NCBI GenBank assembly: GCA_964391025.1
Contig: CAYMKJ010000085.1
Location: 1 to 6,443 of the forward strand
DNA length: 6,443 nucleotides
Source of the DNA: SHZI01 sp964391025
GTDB lineage: Bacteria; Pseudomonadota; Gammaproteobacteria; Steroidobacterales; GCA-2729495
Direction of reading: 5' to 3'
The notes beneath the pieces are model-generated. The model was not told where the DNA came from. It searched no databases and saw only the letters and a list, made by a program, of their open reading frames with translations. The translations under genes were made by a program, and so were the position numbers. Positions 1 through 5,706 of the stretch are shown here, one piece after another (the first letter of the stretch is position 1; each line of letters begins with the position of its first letter).

Positions 1-66
1 GCGTGCAAACAGGCGCCGATAGTTGACCAGAAGTTTGGCCGACTCGTCGGGGGTCGGCCGGAGTGA
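1..66 (+). CDS. Possible C-terminal tail of an upstream gene (partial)
   Basis: Reading from base 1, the plus strand is open for 21 codons and ends at TGA 64-66. The peptide begins ACKQAPIVDQKFGRL and ends RPE. I do not recognise it and no function can be given. Its support is positional: its TGA would overlap the GTG start (63-65) of the permease gene in a GTGA arrangement, the same kind of stop/start overlap seen at the later junctions of this operon. Against it, 22 codons is too short to judge, and the minus strand of the same stretch is also open in all three frames. One of those frames reads as plausible protein (RPTPDESAKLLVNYRR) with similar GC-rich third positions. The stretch could therefore be a divergent gene's start or non-coding leader. 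Confidence 0.3.
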   Translation, partial: ACKQAPIVDQKFGRLVGGRPE

Positions 67-1211
67 GGGGCATTGCGCCAAACCAGTACCAACGCATGAA
101 CCACCCGGCCGACTTCAGGCTTGAGACCAGGGACCAGGGCCAGACTGCCGTGCTGACCGGCGACTGGACGGCCGTGCACATGGGCACGGCCAATGAGCGT
201 CTAGGCGCAGCGCTGAAGGGCACGGGCGGCGTGGTCATCGACGCGAACGGCATCGGCCGCTGCGACACTTCCGGCGCCTACGGCATCCTCCGAGCCGTCG
301 AACAGGCGGCCGAGCCGGCCAAGATCAGCGCTCGCCAGGAGATCGTCCGGCTGCTGGATCTGGTCGCCCATGCCAGCACGGCGCCGCGGACGCCGGTCCT
401 GAAGCGACGCCCGTTCTACGACCTGTTCGAGCGCGCAGGCCGGGGCGTCGTGAGCGTCGGAGTGGATGCCTACCACCTGAATGTCTTCAACGGCCAACTG
501 CTGCTGGCCCTTGGTCGGGCGATCCGTCGGCCGGCCAAGGTGCGCTGGGCCGCCGTCTTTTCTCTCGCGGAGCGGACCGGGCTGGACGCTATCCCGATCG
601 TCGCTACCACCACCTTCTTCATCGGTGCGGTCGTCGGCCTCCTCGGCGCGAATATACTGAGCCAATTCGGCGCTCAGGTCTTCGTCGTGGACCTGATCGG
701 CATTGCCGTGCTGCGCGAGTTCAACGTACTGATCGCCGCACTGCTCCTGGCTGGCCGGTCCGCCTCAGCCTTCGCCGCCGAGATCGGGGCGATGAAGATG
801 AATCAGGAGATCGATGCCATGCAGGTACTGGGTATCGATCCCTTCGACGATCTGGTCTTCCCGAGGTTCCTGGCGCTGCTGCTTGTCATTCCCCTGTTGA
901 CCTTTATCGCTACCCTGGCGGGGCTGGCTGGCGGCATGGTCGTTGCCTGGACGGTACTGGATCTGGGTCCGACAGTGTTCCTGCAGCGCATGATCGATAA
1001 TGTCGGGGTGACGCATTTCTGGGTTGGTCTGTCGAAAGCGCCGGTGCTCGCGGTGGTGATCGCCGCCATCGGCTGCCGGCAGGGCATGGAAGTGGGTGGC
1101 GATGTCGAGTCCCTTGGACGCCGTGTCACGGCGGCGGTCGTCCAGGCGATTTTCGCCACCATCCTGATCGATGCAATCTTCGCCCTGATCTATATGCAGC
1201 TCGACATATGA
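63..1211 (+). CDS. STAS-MlaE fusion: MCE/Mla-type lipid ABC transporter permease
   Basis: Predicted inner-membrane permease of an MCE-type phospholipid transporter, 382 residues. Residues about 25-105 look like a STAS domain (the role of separate MlaB in E. coli), with the typical DTSG turn at 68-71. Residues about 140-380 are the MlaE permease: hydrophobic segments near 178-198, 222-235, 268-298, 325-337 and 358-377, and the family core R218-E219, LLLAGR to 232, AAEIG to 242, EIDAM 249-253 and GIDP 257-260, with ESLGRR near the end. E. coli MlaE lacks the STAS part and is about 260 residues, so the length fits a fusion. The start chosen is GTG 63, the first start after an in-frame TGA at 24-26, with a G-rich stretch at 49-53 before it. 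ATG 96 would remove 11 residues, keep both domains, and has no clear ribosome site. The stop overlaps the ATPase start. Confidence 0.93.
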   Translation: MRGIAPNQYQRMNHPADFRLETRDQGQTAVLTGDWTAVHMGTANERLGAALKGTGGVVIDANGIGRCDTSGAYGILRAVEQAAEPAKISARQEIVRLLDLVAHASTAPRTPVLKRRPFYDLFERAGRGVVSVGVDAYHLNVFNGQLLLALGRAIRRPAKVRWAAVFSLAERTGLDAIPIVATTTFFIGAVVGLLGANILSQFGAQVFVVDLIGIAVLREFNVLIAALLLAGRSASAFAAEIGAMKMNQEIDAMQVLGIDPFDDLVFPRFLALLLVIPLLTFIATLAGLAGGMVVAWTVLDLGPTVFLQRMIDNVGVTHFWVGLSKAPVLAVVIAAIGCRQGMEVGGDVESLGRRVTAAVVQAIFATILIDAIFALIYMQLDI

Positions 1212-2023
1212 TGGACTTCGACGACGAAGCGCCGCTGGACAGGGAGGCCCCGCCCGTTGAGGTGCGCGGGCTGATCTCCCGGATCGGCGACCGCACAATC
1301 CACGATAACCTCGACCTGGTCGTAAACCGGGGCGACATCGTGGGCGTGGTTGGCGGCTCGGGTACCGGCAAGTCGGTGCTGCTGAACACGATCATCGGCC
1401 TGAGACGCGCCGAGGGTGGATCGGTGAAGATCTTCGGCCAGGACATCCGCTACGCCCGCCGCGGGCAATGGGCGGCGATCAACCGCCGCTGGGGCGTTCT
1501 GTTTCAACAAGGCGCCCTGTGGTCGAACCTCACCGTCAAGGAGAATGTGGCCGCCCCCCTTTTCGAGCACACCGACATGCTCAAGGACGAGATCGACGAG
1601 CTGGCGGACCTGAAGATCGCCCTGGCCGGCCTGCCGCACGGGGCCGGGGCACTGAAGCCCTCCGAGCTCTCCGGCGGCATGATAAAGCGCGCTGGTCTGG
1701 CCCGCGCCCTGGCGCTGGATCCGGAACTGCTGTTTCTCGACGAGCCCACCTCGGGGCTTGATCCGATCAGCGCGGCGGCGTTCGATGAGCTGATCCGCGA
1801 TCTTTCCGAGAGTCTGGATCTGACCGTATTCATGATCACCCACGATCTCGACAGCCTCTATACGATCACGGACCAGGTGGCCGTCCTCGCCGACAAGAGG
1901 GTGGTCGCCATGGCGCCCGTTCGCGAGCTCGAAAAATCCGAGCATCCCTGGATCCGGGAATACTTCGGTGGTCCACGCGGACGCCTGGCGTCCGGGTCGC
2001 GGGCCGCGCGGGGAGCAGACTGA
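1208..2023 (+). CDS. MlaF-type ATP-binding protein of the MCE lipid transporter
   Basis: Cytoplasmic ATPase (271 residues) that would power the permease encoded just upstream. All ABC motifs are present: Walker A GGSGTGKS at 49-56, Q-loop in LFQQGALW around 98-105, signature LSGGM at 154-158, Walker B LLFLDEP at 174-180, D-loop SGLDP at 182-186 and switch histidine H212. The QQGALW Q-loop and the C-terminal HPWIREYFGGPRG are typical of the MlaF/Ttg2A branch rather than nutrient importers. The start ATG 1208-1210 overlaps the permease stop TGA 1209-1211 as ATGA. A second ATG follows immediately at 1211, so initiation could slip one codon without effect. There is no strong Shine-Dalgarno sequence upstream, so translation probably depends on coupling to the permease. 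About 18 residues after GGPRG are Arg/Ala/Gly-rich and look like a disordered tail. Confidence 0.95.
   Translation: MMDFDDEAPLDREAPPVEVRGLISRIGDRTIHDNLDLVVNRGDIVGVVGGSGTGKSVLLNTIIGLRRAEGGSVKIFGQDIRYARRGQWAAINRRWGVLFQQGALWSNLTVKENVAAPLFEHTDMLKDEIDELADLKIALAGLPHGAGALKPSELSGGMIKRAGLARALALDPELLFLDEPTSGLDPISAAAFDELIRDLSESLDLTVFMITHDLDSLYTITDQVAVLADKRVVAMAPVRELEKSEHPWIREYFGGPRGRLASGSRAARGAD
2011..2015 (+). promoter_or_regulatory. Shine-Dalgarno site for the MCE-domain gene
   Basis: GGGAG lies inside the last codons of the ATPase gene, seven bases before ATG 2023. The junction is TGATG (stop 2021-2023, start 2023-2025, sharing one base). A good ribosome site together with a shared base supports this start and allows both reinitiation and independent loading. 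Confidence 0.6.
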
Positions 2024-2961
2024 TGGAGCGCAACGCCAACTACGCCCTCGTGGGCCTCGCCTCGACCCTGCTGCTGTTTGGCTTGATCGTGTTCAGCCTC
2101 TGGCTGGGGGCGTTCAAATTCGGGCAGGCTTACGACCGCTACGACATCGTCTTCAAAGGACCGGTCCGCGGCTTGTCTCAGGGCGGCGAAGTCCATTTCA
2201 ACGGCATTAAAGTCGGGGAGGTCACCAGAATCTCGCTCGATACGGCCGATCCCACCCTCGTAATCGCCAGGGCCAAGGTGACGTCGGATGTACCCATCCG
2301 CGTCGACAGCTTTGCGATGCTGGAGCCCCAGGGCATCACCGGCGTGAACTATGTGCAGATCACCGCAGGGACGCCCTCCCTGCGGCTGCTAAAGGACACA
2401 GTCCCGAAAAGGAGCGTGCCGCGCATCCGCTCCGAGCCCAGCGCGCTCTCTGACCTGCTGGCCGGCGGCGGTAACGTTCTGGCGCAGGCGGCCGAGGCCC
2501 TTGATCGGATCAACCGCATCCTGTCGGACGAAAATATCAAGCACCTCAGTGGCACACTGGATGATCTCCAGGCCGTGACCGCGGAGCTGCGCGACCATAA
2601 GTCGATCATCGCCGAGGCAGAGCGCGCTCTGGTGAGCGCGAACCAGGCTGCCCAGCAGATCGGCGAACTGGCCAAGTCGAGCAACGCCCTCGTCAGTGGC
2701 GATGGCCGTCGCAGCATGGCCAAGCTGGGTGACGCGGCCACCGAGATCGAGGGCGCGTCCAGGGACCTGCACACGCTGATGGGCAAGCTTAAGGGTCCGA
2801 TGGGCGACTTCGCCACCACCGGCCTCCCGCAGATCACCTCGGCCGCTGCCAGCCTGCAGCAGGCTGCCGACAACCTCGACCGCATGTTGGCCGAGGTGCA
2901 ACAAAGTCCCCAGGGTCTGGTCGCCAAGCCGCCCGCGCAGGAAATCGAGGTGCAGCCATGA
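2023..2961 (+). CDS. MlaD-like MCE-domain lipid-binding protein with long helical tail
   Basis: Membrane-anchored periplasmic component (312 residues) that in this family forms a hexameric ring carrying lipids between membranes. One N-terminal transmembrane helix spans residues 8-30. A single MCE domain follows at about 38-118, recognisable from FKGPVRGLSQGGEVHFNGIKVGEV and then EPQGITGVNYVQI. The remaining 190 residues are Ala/Leu/Gln/Glu-rich and probably helical, in at least three blocks: about 138-222, 227-259 and 268-294, separated by Gly/Asp or Gly/Pro breaks. The C-terminus is Pro-rich (AKPPAQEIEVQP). E. coli MlaD is about 183 residues, so the tail is the main difference. A helical extension is closer in concept to the needle of PqiB, though PqiB has several MCE domains. 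The gene sits between the ATPase and lipoprotein genes, overlapping each by a few bases. Confidence 0.92.
   Translation: MERNANYALVGLASTLLLFGLIVFSLWLGAFKFGQAYDRYDIVFKGPVRGLSQGGEVHFNGIKVGEVTRISLDTADPTLVIARAKVTSDVPIRVDSFAMLEPQGITGVNYVQITAGTPSLRLLKDTVPKRSVPRIRSEPSALSDLLAGGGNVLAQAAEALDRINRILSDENIKHLSGTLDDLQAVTAELRDHKSIIAEAERALVSANQAAQQIGELAKSSNALVSGDGRRSMAKLGDAATEIEGASRDLHTLMGKLKGPMGDFATTGLPQITSAAASLQQAADNLDRMLAEVQQSPQGLVAKPPAQEIEVQP
2947..2950 (+). promoter_or_regulatory. Shine-Dalgarno site for the auxiliary lipoprotein gene
   Basis: GAGG within the final codons of the MCE gene, seven bases before ATG 2958. It supports that ATG as the start. The start overlaps the preceding stop (ATGA 2958-2961). 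Confidence 0.5.
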
Positions 2962-3659
2962 TCCCCCCCCAAACCGCTGTCGCAAGGACCCTGATCCGGG
3001 GCCTGCTACTCGCGGCCGCGGCGAGCCTGCTGGCCGGCTGCATCTCGCTCTTCCCGAAGGCGGATCCGGCGACGCTCTACCGCTTCGGCGCCACGGCGCC
3101 GCCGGTGCAGGAGACGGCGTCAGGTGGGCCAGGCTTCGGCGTCTTCCTGACGGTCACAGGCTTTGACCGCGCCGCTGCCAGTGACCGCATTCTGACCGTC
3201 ACCGGCACGCAGGCGGCCTACATCAAGGGCGCCCGCTGGGTGACCTCGTCGGTGGCCCTGTTCGACTCCGCTCTGCAACACGCCTTCGACGCAGACCAGG
3301 GACCTGCCCGCCTGGTCGCCCGGGGCGGGATCGCCAGGGCCGACTATGTGCTCAAGCTCGACGTGCGGACGTTCGAGGCCCGCTACGACAATGGCCAGGC
3401 CGCCGCCCCCACGATCGTGGTGGAGGTGCACGCAGCGCTGGATCGCGCCAGCGACCAGACCGTCGTGGGCGACCGAAGCTTCAAGGTTTCTGTCAGCGCC
3501 AGCGACAATCGGGTGGGCGCCATCGCCCAGGCCTTCGACCAGGCCGTCGCCCAGGTCCTGGGCAAGCTGGTGGCCTGGGTGGACGCTCGGGGGGATTTCG
3601 GGGAATCTGCGCTCGTGTTACCCCAAAACGACGGGCTGGCCAGGCGGCGCGGAGCTTAG
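2958..3659 (+). CDS. PqiC/YmbA-like ABC transport auxiliary lipoprotein
   Basis: Predicted lipoprotein of 233 residues in the ABC-type transport auxiliary family (the PqiC/YmbA group), expected to sit in the outer membrane as the far end of the MCE transporter. The signal peptide has a basic n-region (R10, R14), a hydrophobic core and a lipobox LLAGC with lipidated Cys at 28. The +2 residue is Ile, not Asp, which fits Lol-dependent export to the outer membrane. Family-like features are LYRFG at 40-44, SDRILTVTGTQAAYIKGARWV at about 75-95, the central ADYVLKLDVRTFEARY stretch, and the ending QAVAQVLGKLVAWV. The start ATG overlaps the MCE gene's stop. Eight consecutive C (2963-2970) follow the start codon almost immediately. 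After the family domain there are about 25 residues of unremarkable tail. Confidence 0.9.
   Translation: MIPPQTAVARTLIRGLLLAAAASLLAGCISLFPKADPATLYRFGATAPPVQETASGGPGFGVFLTVTGFDRAAASDRILTVTGTQAAYIKGARWVTSSVALFDSALQHAFDADQGPARLVARGGIARADYVLKLDVRTFEARYDNGQAAAPTIVVEVHAALDRASDQTVVGDRSFKVSVSASDNRVGAIAQAFDQAVAQVLGKLVAWVDARGDFGESALVLPQNDGLARRRGA
2963..2970 (+). repeat. Homopolymeric C8 tract in the lipoprotein start region
   Basis: Eight C in a row, from the third base of codon 2 to the first base of codon 5 (Met-Ile-Pro-Pro-Gln). A gain or loss of one C would shift the frame before the signal peptide and abolish the lipoprotein. Tracts of this kind in the first codons of surface-protein genes are known sites of slipped-strand phase variation. 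Here the length is at the low end, so that role is only a possibility. Confidence 0.85.
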
Positions 3660-3678
3660 TGGCAGTGCCCTTCTGGAC

Positions 3679-5706
3679 ATGAGCGGCGAGGTGACTCTGC
3701 AGACCCTGATCATCACTCTCGTCCTCTCCGGCGGGCTCGCGCTCGCTGGGCCGGCCGCAGCGCGGGCCCCGGCGCAGGCTCCTGCCGGCCTGCCGCTCAA
3801 CCAGCTCGACCGGGCCAGCTTCAATGGCCTGGCGGCCGAGCTCCACCTGCCGCTCTTCTGGCGTAAGGACGCCAACCAGAACGGCGCGGTGGAGCCCGAC
3901 GAGGTGGCCTATCTCTGGGGCGTGCGCCCCACCTCGTCGGCAGAGGAATGGACCGACGGCCGGACGTTCTCGCAGGCCTTCACCGCTGCCTACCTGCAGA
4001 TGCTTGAGGTCAGGCAGAACGGCTACCCGAGGCAGCAGCACCCGGCCGAGCAGCGCCGTCGGGAACTCGTGCGTCAGGAACTCGCCCAGGGCCGGCCCAC
4101 GCTGCTCGAAAGCGACTTCCAGCGTGGCAGCGCGGAAGACCAGGCTATCGTCGCTCACGTCCTGCGGGCTGCCGTGATCATCGAGGGCCTCTACGCCAGC
4201 CAGAACGGCGTGGCCGGGCTCGACGCGCGGATCCCTGCCGACGATCCCGCGTCCCGCATGCTTTTCTACCGGAACCAGGGGCCCTTCTGCGAGCAGCCCG
4301 GGACGGAGCAGAACCGCGACTGCGGTGCGCTTCCTGGCGGCGTGAAAAAGCTGAGCGGCCTGTATCCGGTAGCCCTCCAGCAGGATCCCGGCTTCTGCGC
4401 CGACCTGGAGAAGTCGCAAGACCGCGCGTCGCTGCTCGACCCCTTTACTGTCGTGCGCGAGGCAGGTCAGGGCAAGTTGCGCGCCGTGCCCTACAGCGTG
4501 GCGTACCGCTCCGCCATGACGCGGGTCTCCCGGGAACTGACGGCCGCCGCGGACGCTATCCACTCGAAGGAGGAGGGCGCCCTGAAGACGTACCTGCTCG
4601 CGGCGGCCCGGGCTTTCCGCGACAACCGCTGGCAGCCTGCCGACGAGGCCTGGGCACGGATGAATTCGACCAACTCCCGGTGGTATCTGCGCATTGGTCC
4701 GGACGAGACCTACTTCGAACCCTGCGCCGAGAAAGCCGGCTTTCACGTGAGCTTTGCGCGCATTAACCAGGACTCTCTCGCCTGGCAGCAGAAGCTCGAT
4801 CCGCTGAAAACGGAGATGGAGACTACTTTGGCCGCCATGACGGGCCCGCCCTATCAGGCGCGCCGCGTCAGCTTTCACCTGCCGGATTTCATCGACATCA
4901 TCCTGAATGCGGGGGACTCTCGAGACGCTGCCGGCGGGACTGGCGGCCAGTCCCTGCCCAACTGGGGTCCGGTGGCCAACGAGGGCCGGGGTCGTACCGT
5001 GGTGATGACCAACCTTGATGCCGATGACGATTCGAAGGCCAGGTACCTCGAGAAGGCTGGTTCGCTCTTCTGTGTCGCATCCATGCAGTACGTGAACAGC
5101 GACCCGATGCTCGAGAACCTGTCGGCCATCCTGCACGAAGCGGCCCACAATCTCGGACCGTCCCACGAGTACACCGTGAACGGCAAGGTCGACGGCGACA
5201 TCTTCGGCGGGCCCCTCGCGGCCATGCTGGAAGAGCTCAAGGCCCAGACCAGCGCCCTCTACTTCACCGATTGGCTGGTGCAAAAACAGATCATCGACGA
5301 AGGGACCGCCCTGGAGATCCATGTCGCCGACATCGCCTGGGCCATGGGCCACATCGCGCAAGGCATGTACGACGCTGATGGCAAGAGCAGGGCCTACAGC
5401 CAGGTCGCGGCGGTCCAGCTGGGCACGCTCATCGAGAACGGCGCAGTGGCGTTCGACGCGGGTGCCGTGGCTGGCAACGGCAAGGATCGCGGCTGTTTCC
5501 GGGTGAATCCTGCAAAACTGAAGCCAGCCATTGAGGCCCTGGAGAGGCGTGTGCTCCACATCAAGGGTGCGGGCGACAAAGCAGACGCCGGGCAGCTCAA
5601 GTTGAGCTACGTGGACGACACGGGCCCCTGGCGCGACCTGCGCGGCGTGATTGCCGAGCGCTGGTTGCGCGTGCCGAAGACGAGTTTCGTCTACTCGGTC
5701 CGCTAG
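3679..5706 (+). CDS. Probable exported M49 (DPP III)-like zinc metallopeptidase with EF-hand-like loop
   Basis: 675 residues from ATG 3679. The open frame continues upstream, but that part overlaps the lipoprotein gene. The N-terminus has a hydrophobic stretch (residues 8-29) and an Ala-rich end (AAARA, cleavage perhaps near 30), so export is likely, although no Lys/Arg precedes the core. D64-x-N66-x-N68-G69-x-V71-E72-x-x-E75 matches an EF-hand calcium loop. Features recalling M49 dipeptidyl peptidase III, in order, are LYP near 228-230, IGPDETY at 339-345, NAGD near 410-413, LPNW at 426-429, VVMTNL at 441-446, HEAAHNLGPSHE at 486-497 and LEELKAQ at 517-523. H486 and H490 would bind zinc with E519, and E487 would be the catalytic base. 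Classical enzymes have six-residue HELLGH, so this is a divergent branch. Six cysteines (204, 215, 240, 349, 465, 606) could form disulfides. No good ribosome site is seen; GTG 3691 is an alternative start. Substrate unknown. Confidence 0.8.
   Translation: MSGEVTLQTLIITLVLSGGLALAGPAAARAPAQAPAGLPLNQLDRASFNGLAAELHLPLFWRKDANQNGAVEPDEVAYLWGVRPTSSAEEWTDGRTFSQAFTAAYLQMLEVRQNGYPRQQHPAEQRRRELVRQELAQGRPTLLESDFQRGSAEDQAIVAHVLRAAVIIEGLYASQNGVAGLDARIPADDPASRMLFYRNQGPFCEQPGTEQNRDCGALPGGVKKLSGLYPVALQQDPGFCADLEKSQDRASLLDPFTVVREAGQGKLRAVPYSVAYRSAMTRVSRELTAAADAIHSKEEGALKTYLLAAARAFRDNRWQPADEAWARMNSTNSRWYLRIGPDETYFEPCAEKAGFHVSFARINQDSLAWQQKLDPLKTEMETTLAAMTGPPYQARRVSFHLPDFIDIILNAGDSRDAAGGTGGQSLPNWGPVANEGRGRTVVMTNLDADDDSKARYLEKAGSLFCVASMQYVNSDPMLENLSAILHEAAHNLGPSHEYTVNGKVDGDIFGGPLAAMLEELKAQTSALYFTDWLVQKQIIDEGTALEIHVADIAWAMGHIAQGMYDADGKSRAYSQVAAVQLGTLIENGAVAFDAGAVAGNGKDRGCFRVNPAKLKPAIEALERRVLHIKGAGDKADAGQLKLSYVDDTGPWRDLRGVIAERWLRVPKTSFVYSVR
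5594..5608 (+). repeat. 15-base inverted repeat inside the M49-like gene
   Basis: AGCTCAA, one central G, then TTGAGCT: perfect seven-base arms, lying in codons for QLKLSY about 100 bases before the stop. The loop is too short for a hairpin with all pairs formed, and no T-run follows, so it does not look like a terminator. It may be chance or a protein-binding palindrome. Confidence 0.4.

Noticed and set aside
201..665. Minus-strand frames opposite the permease (also 765-1298)
   Set aside because: Both share the permease codon register and have charged, Gln/Arg/Asp-rich, low-complexity translations typical of shadows.
1190..1945. 251-codon minus-strand frame opposite the ATPase gene
   Set aside because: Same antiparallel register artefact; the plus strand has all ABC motifs.
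2389..2985. 198-codon minus-strand frame opposite the MCE gene
   Set aside because: Antiparallel shadow of a clear MCE gene, with no recognisable domain of its own.
3346..3678. Upstream extension of the M49-like frame to a 786-residue protein
   Set aside because: It lies almost wholly inside the lipoprotein gene, reads as Arg/Pro/Trp/Ser-rich out-of-frame sequence, and would bury the signal peptide. ATG 3679 just after the lipoprotein stop is far more likely.
3660..3678. Promoter or ribosome site in the gap before the M49-like gene
   Set aside because: The 19 bases hold no convincing -10/-35 elements and no purine-rich site at a suitable distance from ATG 3679.
3493..5559. 688-codon open frame on the minus strand opposite the M49-like gene
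   Set aside because: Its codons are in exact antiparallel register with the sense codons, so it would be interrupted only by sense TTA, CTA or TCA, which GC-rich genes rarely use. The sense strand carries recognisable motifs; the antisense translation does not.
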